Notes: generated by a model not told the origin, from the sequence alone. A stretch of 11,298 nt of DNA from Aquirhabdus sp. (GCA_030150135.1 JASLGO010000032.1:1-11298), one strand, 5' to 3'; positions 1 through 7,496 are shown, counted from the first letter of the stretch. Made by a program: numbers and translations.

Positions 1-2004
1 ATCTAACGACAAAATCTTGCGATTTTTATTTTCGTTACTGATCGCTTTCATGGCGTTCAAGTAAATAAACTGCGGATCTTTTGCTTGACGCGCCTCCGTT
101 GCCGTGAGTAACTTCGGCACTAAAGGCTTCAAATTATCTTCGCGTGTATACGGCGCAGTCGCAATCGTATCCCAAGCCAAAGGATTTTTTGCTTTACGTT
201 CACCCATATCCTCTTCATCATAAATACTGACAAAAGGAATATCAGGCACGACCCCTTTATTCTGCGTGCTGCCACCTGTGACGCGATAGAATTTACGTTG
301 TGTCAACGTCGCTTGACCATACGCTAAATTATCAAGCTGTACCTGCGCCGTGCCTTTCCCTGTCGTTGTACTACCCAGCACCAAACCACGCTCGTAATCT
401 TGAATTGCCGCTGAAAAAATCTCGCTGGCAGACGCTGATGCCAGATTCACCAGCACATTCATAGGACCTTTATATAACTCTGCACCGCCATCGTTATCAT
501 TAAAAACGCTGACTGCACCATTACCATCACGAATTTGTACTAATGGACCTTGTTTAATAAAGAATCCGAGCATTTTCGCGACTTCATCGAGCGAACCACC
601 TGGATCACCACGCAAATCCACAACCAAACCATCGACTTTTTTGCTATTCAAATCAATCAATGCTTTCTTGGTATCTTCGCTCACACTACGATAATTTTTA
701 CCATCACGACGCGCTTTATAATTCAAATAAAACGACGGAACATCCAGCACACCAATCTTATAGGTCTTACCGTTTCGTTCAATATTAACAACCCGATCCT
801 GAACACCTGAATCCTCTTCTTGAATCACATCACGGGTCAGGGTAATCACGCGTGGGCTCTCACCCTTCGCTTGTAGTTTCAAAATCACTTTGCTACCGCG
901 TTTACCGCGAATTAAACCAACCACTTCGCTAATCGGCCACCCCACAACATCCACCATCGGCTGCCCATCTTGAGCAACGCCAATAATACGATCGTTCGGT
1001 CGCACCAAACCTGATTTACTTGCAGGACCACCTTCAACAAGGGTTTCAACACGTGTGTAGTCATCATTACCACGCTCAGGACGAATTGATACGCCAATGC
1101 CTTCGAGCTGCAAAGTCGTTTGACGATTCATTTCCATCGCTTCGACAGGCGCGAAATACAGACTATGCGGATCATAGGTTGCTAATGCTGCATTCAAAAT
1201 CCCTTCAAGAACGCGATCACTCTTCAAACGGCTAATTTGATCGAGCTTACGATTGAAACGTTTTTTAAGCGTATCCACAGGATCAAGTTCACTCGGAGGG
1301 CTCAAGTCTTGACCCGCGGCGAGTTTAGGATCTGCTTTAAGTGCTGCTTGCTTTTCGGCTTCTTCTTCCTGAGCAATCTTCAATGAAATTAATTGGGCAA
1401 CGAGTTGTTGATCCCAATAGTTATGCTGTTCTTTAACACTTGTAAAATACGGTGCTTTGTCACGATCGGTATTCAGAGTGTCTGTGCGTTTCAGATTCTG
1501 CGGCTTAGCAAGTTGTGCGAGAGAATAATCATAATAATCTTTCAATCTCTGATTAAATCGCTTTTGAATCTCAAAGGCTGCCGTCAAATCGCCTTTCTTC
1601 ATCATCGCGCCTAAATTATCGGCATACTTTTTGCGGAACTCATCAATATCGGATGCCAAGAAAATCGAGTGATCTGCATCCATATTATCAAAATACATGT
1701 CCAAGACACGTCGTGATGTCTTGGCATCCAGTGGCATATTGAGATAATGCTGGGTATCCATCAGCAATGCCATTTGCCGAGTCACGATACTTTCTTCGCG
1801 TGTCGGTGCAAGTACATTAACGCTAGCGGCTTTATCTTTATCGACACTTGCCGAGTCAGCATACACTTGCGAAAAAAACAAACTCGCGCCAATCAAAGCA
1901 ATCGAGCCTGCCAATGAAGATATTTTGGTTTTGAACTGTCCTGTTCGATAAGTCAAAGAGGTCTGCACAATTTGGATTTCCCGCTGTGTTTGCTTCGGTT
2001 TCAT
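1..2004 (-). CDS. prc: Tail-specific (C-terminal-processing) periplasmic protease Prc/CtpA, 3' end cut off by the window edge
   Basis: A continuous reading frame of 668 codons runs leftward from ATG at 2004 to the window edge. Prc is a periplasmic serine protease that degrades or trims proteins from the C terminus and affects lipoproteins and peptidoglycan hydrolases. Residues about 28-49 look like a signal peptide with a VYA-D cleavage site, after an unusually long N-terminal stretch. A PDZ domain lies at about 300-390 (LEGIG, then GGPASKSGL). The protease core carries SASASE with the likely nucleophile S525, D536 in IQDY, and K550 in TTGKGTAQ; these match Ser430, Asp441 and Lys455 of E. coli Prc. 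FYRVTGGSTQ and KGVVPDI follow. The C-terminal tail is missing. The active site sits about 95 residues further in than in E. coli, so the N-terminal half is longer. The start is not certain: AAGGA lies 14 bases upstream and AAGAGA closer. Identity is very secure. Confidence 0.96.
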   Translation of the reverse strand, partial: MKPKQTQREIQIVQTSLTYRTGQFKTKISSLAGSIALIGASLFFSQVYADSASVDKDKAASVNVLAPTREESIVTRQMALLMDTQHYLNMPLDAKTSRRVLDMYFDNMDADHSIFLASDIDEFRKKYADNLGAMMKKGDLTAAFEIQKRFNQRLKDYYDYSLAQLAKPQNLKRTDTLNTDRDKAPYFTSVKEQHNYWDQQLVAQLISLKIAQEEEAEKQAALKADPKLAAGQDLSPPSELDPVDTLKKRFNRKLDQISRLKSDRVLEGILNAALATYDPHSLYFAPVEAMEMNRQTTLQLEGIGVSIRPERGNDDYTRVETLVEGGPASKSGLVRPNDRIIGVAQDGQPMVDVVGWPISEVVGLIRGKRGSKVILKLQAKGESPRVITLTRDVIQEEDSGVQDRVVNIERNGKTYKIGVLDVPSFYLNYKARRDGKNYRSVSEDTKKALIDLNSKKVDGLVVDLRGDPGGSLDEVAKMLGFFIKQGPLVQIRDGNGAVSVFNDNDGGAELYKGPMNVLVNLASASASEIFSAAIQDYERGLVLGSTTTGKGTAQVQLDNLAYGQATLTQRKFYRVTGGSTQNKGVVPDIPFVSIYDEEDMGERKAKNPLAWDTIATAPYTREDNLKPLVPKLLTATEARQAKDPQFIYLNAMKAISNENKNRKILSLD

Positions 2005-2063
2005 ATCTCTTGATAAAGTCCTTGAAAGTTAACCAAACTGGTTCTGATGCGATTCTGCTTCAT

Positions 2064-2092
2064 ATTCTAAAGAGAATAAACCAATACACCAA
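2064..2092 (-). promoter_or_regulatory. Candidate sigma70 promoter for prc
   Basis: Read on the minus strand, TTGGTG (2092-2087) and TAGAAT (2069-2064) are separated by exactly 17 bases. The -10 matches the consensus at five of six positions and the -35 at three. Transcription would start near 2057, giving a leader of about 50 bases. A small inverted repeat, ATTCT-AAAG-AGAAT, overlaps the -10. The call rests on consensus matching only. Confidence 0.45.
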
Positions 2093-2232
2093 TAAAAATG
2101 CAATTTTGCCACGAACTTATACCTGTTGAATGTAGCAGACCTGTAGGTAAATCAGGTATTGTTTACCGGCTTTCAGTTTTATCATATTGTTATCAGTTTT
2201 GTGATGTAGATTGTTTTTGGAGATGCGGTGCG

Positions 2233-3261
2233 ATGATCGGCTCATTAATGTTAGATATTGCAGGGCTGACGCTCACTGCAGAAGACCGTACCTTACTCAC
2301 TGAGCCTCAAGTGGGTGGACTCATTTTATTTGGTCGTAATGTTGAGAGTCCTCAACAAGTTCGTGATTTAACCGATAGTATTCGTGAAGTCCGTCCTGAT
2401 ATTTTGATTGCTGTGGATCAAGAAGGCGGACGCGTCCAACGCTTGCGTGAAGGTTTTACTCGTCTGCCTGCCATGGGCATGCTTGGACAACTCTATGACA
2501 TTGACCCTGATGAAGCGCTTGCGGCGGCAGCAACTGCGGGTTGGCTGATGGCCAGTGAAGTATTGGCAGTCGGCATTGATTTCAGCTTTGCACCTGTACT
2601 GGATGTGAATGGCATCAGTCATGTGATTGGGGATCGCGGTTTCCACGCGCAAGGTCAAATCGTCACTCAATTATCACGTGCATTCATGCAAGGCATGCAC
2701 CGTGCAGGCATGGCAACCACAGGCAAGCATTTCCCTGGTCATGGTTCTGTTGAAGCCGATTCTCATGTGGCTGCGCCTGTTGATCAACGCACGTTTGATG
2801 AAATTCGCGAACAAGATATGACGGTGTTTTTTGAAGTCGCAGATCAACTTGATGCATTGATGCCAGCACATGTGATTTATCCGAAAGTCGATCCAAATCC
2901 TGCGGGGTTTTCCAAACATTGGCTACAGGATATCGTGCGCGGCGAAATGGGCTTTGATGGCGTTTTATTTTCTGATGATCTCAGCATGCAGGCTGCATGT
3001 GTTGTTGGTGGTGCTGGTGCGCGGATTCTCGCAGCACTAAATGCAGGTTGTGACATGGGCTTAGTCTGCAATGATCGCGCAGCCGCACTTGATGCGCTCA
3101 AGACACTCTCCTCTATGCCAATGCCTAATCAAACCAGACTGACCAAAATGCGTGGTAAACTGCAACCATTCAAGGCACATCAAGGCAAAATTTCGCTTGG
3201 CAGTGAGTGGGAAATGGCACAACAACAGGCCATTGCATTACGCGAACGATTCTCTGCGTAA
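2233..3261 (+). CDS. nagZ: Beta-N-acetylhexosaminidase NagZ (peptidoglycan recycling)
   Basis: This cytosolic glycoside hydrolase family 3 enzyme removes N-acetylglucosamine from GlcNAc-1,6-anhydromuropeptides during cell-wall recycling. Its products influence AmpC beta-lactamase induction in many Gram-negative bacteria. The 342-residue protein has the single-domain length of proteobacterial NagZ. Visible motifs are GGLILFGRN, VDQEGGRVQRLREGFTRLP, the GH3 signature KHFPGHG starting at K165 followed by D176-S-H178 (the mobile-loop Asp-His pair used as general acid/base), MPAHVIY, and FSDDLSM with the likely nucleophile D248. The frame is open for 45 more codons upstream to an ATG at 2098. The ATG at 2233 is preferred because MIGSLMLDIAG aligns with the E. 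coli N terminus (MGPVMLDVEG) and GGAG lies 10 bases upstream. It is transcribed divergently from prc. The likely promoter is within 2098-2218, where I see no strong match. Confidence 0.96.
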   Translation: MIGSLMLDIAGLTLTAEDRTLLTEPQVGGLILFGRNVESPQQVRDLTDSIREVRPDILIAVDQEGGRVQRLREGFTRLPAMGMLGQLYDIDPDEALAAAATAGWLMASEVLAVGIDFSFAPVLDVNGISHVIGDRGFHAQGQIVTQLSRAFMQGMHRAGMATTGKHFPGHGSVEADSHVAAPVDQRTFDEIREQDMTVFFEVADQLDALMPAHVIYPKVDPNPAGFSKHWLQDIVRGEMGFDGVLFSDDLSMQAACVVGGAGARILAALNAGCDMGLVCNDRAAALDALKTLSSMPMPNQTRLTKMRGKLQPFKAHQGKISLGSEWEMAQQQAIALRERFSA

Positions 3262-3268
3262 TTTTGTC

Positions 3269-3325
3269 AAACCCTCTCCTCGAGAAGCCTCTTTTTCTAA
3301 AAAAGAGGGGGAATTATGAGGGTTT
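3269..3325. repeat. Palindromic intergenic repeat, unit 1
   Basis: AAACCCTC (3269-3276) is perfectly complementary to GAGGGTTT (3318-3325). Inside lies a second hairpin, CCTCTTTTT (3288-3296) with AAAAAGAGG (3300-3308). It lies just after nagZ. No T-run follows the outer stem, so it is not a typical terminator. Read on the minus strand, the order of motifs (CCCTC, then CCCTCTTTT, loop, AAAGAGG, CTT) matches the unit at 3351-3385. The two look like diverged copies in the same orientation. Confidence 0.65.
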
Positions 3326-3350
3326 ATTGAAGGCTTTGAATTCGTGGAAA

Positions 3351-3385
3351 GTCCCTCTTTAGAGAAAGAGGGATTTAGGGAGATT
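3351..3385. repeat. Palindromic intergenic repeat, unit 2
   Basis: TCCCTCTTT (3352-3360) and AAAGAGGGA (3365-3373) form a perfect 9-bp stem with a 4-base loop, followed by TTTAGGGAGATTT. It resembles unit 1 at 3269-3325, about 64 bases away centre to centre. Short palindromes of this kind, rich in CCCTCTTT/AAAGAGGG, are often dispersed in bacterial intergenic regions. Whether this one is dispersed in the host genome cannot be seen here. Confidence 0.65.
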
Positions 3386-3452
3386 TGATCAAAGATGATC
3401 AACAAACCCGATAAAACGTATAGCTCATTTCAATGAAAAGACTACAAACTCT

Positions 3453-3460
3453 AAGGAAGG
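3453..3460 (+). promoter_or_regulatory. Shine-Dalgarno site that places the methyltransferase start at GTG 3469
   Basis: AAGGAAGG lies 8 bases before the in-frame GTG at 3469. The in-frame ATG at 3433 has no purine-rich site upstream. The GTG is therefore the better start. Confidence 0.7.
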
Positions 3461-3468
3461 CGATTCAC

Positions 3469-4350
3469 GTGTCAAAGAACTTAAACGAACCAACAATTGC
3501 GAATACAGAATCCCCTCATCGTCATATTTCTTTTACAGCGCATTACACAGGCTATATTTGGTTTCAAGAAGGCATTTCTCATGCTGCGCTAGCGAGCAGT
3601 AAAGGACGTTGGCTGGCCAAGCTCGTCAGTCCATTAGAAACTTGGGCTGAAAGTGTGATTGGCGATAGCATGCGCACCACATTACGCGCGCGGCATGCCC
3701 TGATTGATCAACAGTTAGATCGCTTTCTAGTCGAACATCCAGATGCCCAAGTTCTGGAAATAGCCACAGGTTTATCGCCACGCGGCTGGCGCTATCGCCA
3801 GAAGTTTCCGAATTTGGTCTATATCGAAGCCGATTTACCAGAAATGGCCGCAGCCAAACGACTCGCATTATCTCAAATTGAAAATCCCGCTCCTCGCATA
3901 GAAGCCGTCGATTTATTCGGCGAGGGGTTTCAGCATTTGCTTGAAACACTTGATTCGACTAAACCGCTCATCATTATCAGCGAAGGTCTAGTGAATTATT
4001 TCACCAAAGACATGTTGAATGACTTATGGACTCGCTTAGCCACGGGATTAAAACAATTTTCGATTGGGGTTTATTTAACAGATCTTTACCCAGAACCAAT
4101 CACTCGCCGCTTGGCAAAATTAATCTGGAACAGCAGCAAAATCCTTAAAGTCATGTCACGCAGCGCATTTGCGTTTCATTTTGTGTCGCCCACAGAAGTC
4201 ATTCAGGCGATGCAAGCTGCGGGTTTCAAGCAGTCTCAAGTTTTTCAGCCATCTGACAAACTCGAAGCAACCTCCCAAAATGAAAAAAGCCAAAATGCTG
4301 TATCAGAGCATCTTGGCGATTTAGTATGGGTCATTGAATCACGCGTTTGA
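3469..4350 (+). CDS. Class I SAM-dependent methyltransferase, leucine carboxyl methyltransferase (LCM)-like
   Basis: The 293-residue protein, counted from GTG 3469, has the features of the LCM branch of SAM-dependent methyltransferases. VLEIATGLSPRG (about 95-106) is the glycine-containing SAM-binding motif. YIEADLP (about 118-124) carries the acidic residue expected to bind the ribose. IISEGLVNYF (about 169-178) is typical of this family, where an LxxEG(L/V)xxYL motif is common. There is no signal peptide or membrane segment, so it should be cytosolic. Related bacterial enzymes include O-methyltransferases of small molecules. The substrate cannot be inferred here, and no biosynthetic partner gene is adjacent. 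An alternative in-frame ATG at 3433 would add 12 residues, but the strong AAGGAAGG favours GTG. The gene follows nagZ after the repeat pair and converges on the hydrolase gene. Fold assignment is firm; function is open. Confidence 0.85.
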   Translation: MSKNLNEPTIANTESPHRHISFTAHYTGYIWFQEGISHAALASSKGRWLAKLVSPLETWAESVIGDSMRTTLRARHALIDQQLDRFLVEHPDAQVLEIATGLSPRGWRYRQKFPNLVYIEADLPEMAAAKRLALSQIENPAPRIEAVDLFGEGFQHLLETLDSTKPLIIISEGLVNYFTKDMLNDLWTRLATGLKQFSIGVYLTDLYPEPITRRLAKLIWNSSKILKVMSRSAFAFHFVSPTEVIQAMQAAGFKQSQVFQPSDKLEATSQNEKSQNAVSEHLGDLVWVIESRV

Positions 4351-4386
4351 GCGATTCTGTTTTTGATTCATTCAATTGATATCAGA

Positions 4387-4408
4387 ACGCCCTTAAACTT
4401 CAGGGCGT
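4387..4408. terminator. Possible shared hairpin between convergent genes
   Basis: ACGCCCT (4387-4393) pairs perfectly with AGGGCGT (4402-4408) across an 8-base loop. It sits in the 42-base gap between the converging methyltransferase and hydrolase genes and includes the last codons of the hydrolase. Neither strand has a proper T-run after the stem, so termination activity is uncertain. Confidence 0.4.
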
Positions 4409-5790
4409 ATGATCGCATCACTGTGTAACATCGCGGTCAAACGATCCGAGGTGTCAAAGCTACCATGTTTAAGCAAAGCACGAACACGCTGACCATCTTG
4501 TTCAAAAATGAGACACTCGATCGAGAATGTGGTTGTTGCTGAAACTTCACCCTCACCCTGTGAATAAGGCAAATGTAAAGATAAATCACGAGGCTCTGCC
4601 ATCAAAGCAGCAGCTTGCGCTTCACTTCCTGCATCGATTAACACACCAAAATAAGTAATATCAACGACATTGACGGTCATTTGAAAATCTGGATTGGTAC
4701 GATGAGTCATTCGGCACACAGGATGAACCAACTTCACACGTTCTTCGCCACGACGATTCATGGTCTCGAGTTCAGCACGAGTCATAGGCTGAATGCCTTG
4801 CAAGTCGGTAATCGGCTTACCACGTAAGAACGTCGTAAACAAATCAAGTGTTTCACGACGTTTTTGTAGTTGAGGAACGTGATCTGCATTTTTAATCAAT
4901 GCAAACTGCATGTTCGGACAATGCAACGCAAAATTTGCATTCTCGTGCGGCAAGGTAAATCCATCAAACTGACCTGTCGCAACTAATGTTTCACAAGTTG
5001 GGCTAGGAACATATTTGATACGCAGTAATCGACTGGAATTAATCACATAGCGTATCCGTTCATTTTCACCGAAATCCGCCATTTGTTGATAAAACAGCTT
5101 TCTTGCTGTCGGTGACATGCGTGTTTCTTTTAAACGCGCATGATTGACGAGATACAAAATCATCGCCTGCCCAAACTCATCCATGCGGTTTTCATTGAGT
5201 AGATGCAGAGCCTCGTCCATCAGCATTTGCCAGCTCTTACGGGTTTTTTGCATCACACCCATCAGAACCAAACGCTCCATCTTATCTGGATTCTGCGCTG
5301 CGAAATTCGCTGCAATGACAGAGCCTAATGACATACCCATCATGGATAATTTATTGAGATGAACTTCGTTCGCCCATTGGCCCAATATTGCTGCCAAGTG
5401 ATCAATATCTAAATCGAGTGCTTTCTCACCTGTCAATGCGTTAACCACTTGGTCATTACTACCCAGTGATGGCAGATCAACCAGCACCACTGAACCTGCT
5501 TCGAGTAGCGGTTCAACGCAGTATTTATAGGAGTTAAAATTCTGGAATGCGCCACCTAGAATCACAACAGGGGGTAAATGGCGGGTTCGCTCATCAGCAA
5601 AAGCGAGGAATTCGATTTTCCATCCATTGATCCAATGGACGCGAGGAGTTTCTTTTAAAGCACCACGGGTATATTGATCGAAGAATGGAAACTTATCATT
5701 ATTTTGCACAACGTCATCCATGAAATGCTGAATTCCTACTAATGGTTTTGACTCATTCTGCAAAAAAACACTTCTTACAGCACTCATCAT
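4393..5790 (-). CDS. Alpha/beta hydrolase fused to a C-terminal PilZ-like (cyclic di-GMP-binding) domain
   Basis: The protein has 465 residues from ATG 5790 and two parts. Residues about 70-325 form an alpha/beta hydrolase: VVILGGAFQNF (oxyanion strand region), VVLVDLPSLG, nucleophile elbow GMSLG with S154, likely acid D276 in ATGQFDG, and likely base H304 in NADHVPQ. The layout (LDLP motif, lid helices, late FDG and DH) recalls RhlA-type acyl-handling hydrolases, though only by eye. Residues about 350-460 look like a PilZ domain: R360-MTH-R364 fits RxxxR, and D377-I-T-Y-F-G382 fits (D/N)xSxxG with Thr for Ser, followed by beta-rich sequence. PilZ domains bind cyclic di-GMP, so allosteric control of the hydrolase is inferred. 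No signal peptide is seen. In-frame ATGs exist at 5811, 5802, 5790 and 5787; GGAG lies 6 bases before 5790 (9 before 5787), so 5811 is less likely. Confidence 0.85.
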   Translation of the reverse strand: MMSAVRSVFLQNESKPLVGIQHFMDDVVQNNDKFPFFDQYTRGALKETPRVHWINGWKIEFLAFADERTRHLPPVVILGGAFQNFNSYKYCVEPLLEAGSVVLVDLPSLGSNDQVVNALTGEKALDLDIDHLAAILGQWANEVHLNKLSMMGMSLGSVIAANFAAQNPDKMERLVLMGVMQKTRKSWQMLMDEALHLLNENRMDEFGQAMILYLVNHARLKETRMSPTARKLFYQQMADFGENERIRYVINSSRLLRIKYVPSPTCETLVATGQFDGFTLPHENANFALHCPNMQFALIKNADHVPQLQKRRETLDLFTTFLRGKPITDLQGIQPMTRAELETMNRRGEERVKLVHPVCRMTHRTNPDFQMTVNVVDITYFGVLIDAGSEAQAAALMAEPRDLSLHLPYSQGEGEVSATTTFSIECLIFEQDGQRVRALLKHGSFDTSDRLTAMLHSDAIIRPEV

Positions 5791-5815
5791 TGTGCGCTCC
5801 ATATGTTCCATTTAA

Positions 5816-5832
5816 AGACAATCCAATTGTCT
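5816..5832. repeat. Perfect inverted repeat in the hydrolase leader
   Basis: AGACAAT and ATTGTCT form a 7-bp stem around a 3-base centre. It lies between the proposed hydrolase promoter and its start codon. It could be an mRNA hairpin or a protein-binding site. No function can be assigned. Confidence 0.5.
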
Positions 5833-5854
5833 ATGGGTCAAGCTGTTTCTTGGA

Positions 5855-5863
5855 ATAATAGCA
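5855..5863 (-). promoter_or_regulatory. Candidate extended -10 promoter for the hydrolase-PilZ gene
   Basis: On the minus strand the sequence reads TGCTATTAT, an extended -10 element (TGn followed by TATTAT, five of six to consensus). No good -35 is seen at the usual distance. Transcription would start near 5848, giving a leader of about 58 bases that contains the inverted repeat at 5816-5832. Confidence 0.45.
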
Positions 5864-5871
5864 TACTTCTC

Positions 5872-5952
5872 TCAGCGAGAATACGAGTAGGCGACACAGC
5901 TCGGCGGATTAAAAGTCTACTTTATCTTTCTCACCTCTTTCAAGCTCGCTGA
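5872..5952. repeat. Nested inverted repeats between the divergent hydrolase and proA promoters
   Basis: TCAGCGAG (5872-5879) is perfectly complementary to CTCGCTGA (5945-5952). AGTAG (5886-5890) and CTACT (5917-5921) nest inside. The 81-base segment lies upstream of both proposed promoters, so it is not in either leader. It could be an operator pair, a small structured RNA or chance. Confidence 0.4.
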
Positions 5953-6026
5953 CGCAATACTGAAAAATAGTTTTACGATACATCTTATCTCGATATTTCA
6001 ATCAAGCACCATCACCATCTGACTTT

Positions 6027-6035
6027 TGCTATAAT
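6027..6035 (+). promoter_or_regulatory. Extended -10 promoter for proA
   Basis: TGCTATAAT is a perfect TATAAT with an upstream TGn extension. The -35 region (about 6007-6012, CACCAT) does not match, which is usual for extended -10 promoters. Transcription would start near 6042, leaving a leader of about 27 bases. Confidence 0.7.
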
Positions 6036-6068
6036 TAGAGGAATATTTTTTTCATTGCGGTATCTGTC

Positions 6069-7358
6069 ATGAATCAGGTCGTTAACCAATCGCACACCAC
6101 GCAAGATATCGAGCAGATGATGACGGCGCTTGGCGTACAAGCACGTGCAGCATCTCGCATTCTTGCAGGCGCAACTACACAACAAAAAAATGCAGCACTT
6201 GAAGCCATTTATCATGAACTTCAAAATCAACAAGCGGCTGTTCTGGCTGCGAATGCGATTGATATGGAGAATGGTCGCACCAATCAGCTTGATGCTGCTT
6301 TATTAGATCGTCTCGAACTGACCCCTGCTCGCTTCAAAGGCATGCTCGACGGTCTACGTGATGTGATTGCATTGGCAGATCCAATTGGCGCGATTACTGA
6401 CCTGACTTACCGTCCATCAGGTATTCAACTGGGTAAAATGCGTGTACCACTGGGTGTGGTTGGGATGATTTACGAATCACGTCCAAACGTGACCTTAGAA
6501 GCCGCTTCACTTGCATTAAAATCAGGTAATGCCATTATTTTGCGTGGTGGCTCAGAAGCATTTCATTCCAATCAAGCGATTGCGAAATGCATTCAAACGG
6601 GTTTAAACACCGCAAATCTACCTGAAGCCAGCGTTCAAGTGATTAACACGCCTGATCGCGCGGCTGTGGGCATTTTAGTCACGATGAGTGAATACGTCGA
6701 TGTGATTATTCCTCGTGGCGGCAAAGGCTTGATTGAACGCATCAGCCGTGAAGCGCGCGTGCCTGTCATTAAGCATTTAGATGGCAACTGTCATGTCTTT
6801 GTCGAACGTCAAGCCGACTTGGTCAAAGCCTTGCCGATTTGTTTGAATTCAAAAACTCATCGTTATGGCGTGTGTAACGCCATGGAAACACTACTCGTTG
6901 ATGCCCCTGTTGCAGCTGAATTTCTGCCACAGATTGCTGCGCTGTATCGTGAAAAAGGTGTGGAATTACGCGGCGATGAAACCACGCGTAGCATCTTGAG
7001 TGATGCCGTACCCGCCACAGAAGAGGATTGGTATGAGGAATATCTCGCGCCAATTCTCGCGATCAAAGTCGTGGATGGTTTGGATGAAGCCATTGCTCAT
7101 ATCAATAAATATGGCTCACACCATACTGATGTCATTCTGACTGAAAACTACGCCAAAGCACGTCGTTTCTTGAACGAAGTAGACTCGAGTTCAGTCATGG
7201 TCAACGCCTCAAGTCGTTTTGCTGATGGCTTTGAGTATGGCTTAGGTGCGGAAATTGGCATTTCGACTGACAAAATCCACACGCGTGGCCCTGTCGGTCT
7301 AGAAGGTCTCACATCACAGAAATGGATTGTATTAGGTGACGGTCAAATTCGCGTCTAA
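6069..7358 (+). CDS. proA: Gamma-glutamyl phosphate reductase (glutamate-5-semialdehyde dehydrogenase) ProA
   Basis: ProA uses NADPH to reduce gamma-glutamyl phosphate to glutamate-5-semialdehyde, the second step of proline synthesis from glutamate, in the cytosol. The 429-residue protein is close to the usual length (417 in E. coli). Conserved stretches include VPLGVVGMIYESRPNVT (about 126-142), LKSGNAIILRGGSEA (about 150-164), IIPRGGKGLI (about 213-222), VIKHLDGNCHVF (about 233-244), the catalytic Cys C269 in YGVCNAMETLL, and GPVGLEGLTSQKW near the C terminus. The start follows a weak GCGG element 9 bases upstream and sits about 27 bases after the proposed transcription start. It is monocistronic here: proB is not adjacent, and a strong terminator follows. 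Nothing suggests damage or transfer. Confidence 0.98.
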   Translation: MNQVVNQSHTTQDIEQMMTALGVQARAASRILAGATTQQKNAALEAIYHELQNQQAAVLAANAIDMENGRTNQLDAALLDRLELTPARFKGMLDGLRDVIALADPIGAITDLTYRPSGIQLGKMRVPLGVVGMIYESRPNVTLEAASLALKSGNAIILRGGSEAFHSNQAIAKCIQTGLNTANLPEASVQVINTPDRAAVGILVTMSEYVDVIIPRGGKGLIERISREARVPVIKHLDGNCHVFVERQADLVKALPICLNSKTHRYGVCNAMETLLVDAPVAAEFLPQIAALYREKGVELRGDETTRSILSDAVPATEEDWYEEYLAPILAIKVVDGLDEAIAHINKYGSHHTDVILTENYAKARRFLNEVDSSSVMVNASSRFADGFEYGLGAEIGISTDKIHTRGPVGLEGLTSQKWIVLGDGQIRV

Positions 7359-7380
7359 TACGCCACACTATCACGAACCG

Positions 7381-7415
7381 AGCGCTCTATTCTGAATTGG
7401 ATAGAGCGCTTTTTT
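7381..7415 (+). terminator. Rho-independent terminator of proA
   Basis: AGCGCTCTAT (7381-7390) pairs perfectly with ATAGAGCGCT (7401-7410). The stem can extend inward by a C-G and a G-T pair, with a TGAATT loop. A run of six T follows directly. Confidence 0.93.
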
Positions 7416-7448
7416 ATGAATGATGGAAAATACCATATACAACCCAGA

Positions 7449-7477
7449 ATGACTGCTGTACAACTGAGCTCCATAAA
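7449..7477 (+). promoter_or_regulatory. Weak candidate promoter for the thioesterase gene
   Basis: ATGACT (7449-7454) and CATAAA (7472-7477) are 17 bases apart and each matches consensus at four of six positions. They lie between the proA terminator and the next gene, where a promoter is expected. Starting near 7484 would leave only a very short leader and clip the AAGG at 7481-7484, so the true promoter may be elsewhere. Confidence 0.3.
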
Positions 7478-7496
7478 TTGAAGGTATATCACATCT

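Noticed and set aside
2098..2232. In-frame extension of nagZ by 45 residues from ATG 2098, with six cysteines
   Set aside because: It has no counterpart in NagZ N termini. The ATG at 2233 has GGAG upstream and gives a protein that aligns from its first residues. The extension overlaps the divergent control region with prc.
2674..2919. Reading frames antisense to nagZ
   Set aside because: They are shadows of the strongly conserved nagZ coding sequence and lack their own start signals or recognisable products. The same holds for the antisense frames in proA and for the plus-strand frames inside prc.
3433..3468. ATG 3433 as the methyltransferase start
   Set aside because: No ribosome site precedes it, while AAGGAAGG stands 8 bases before the in-frame GTG at 3469.
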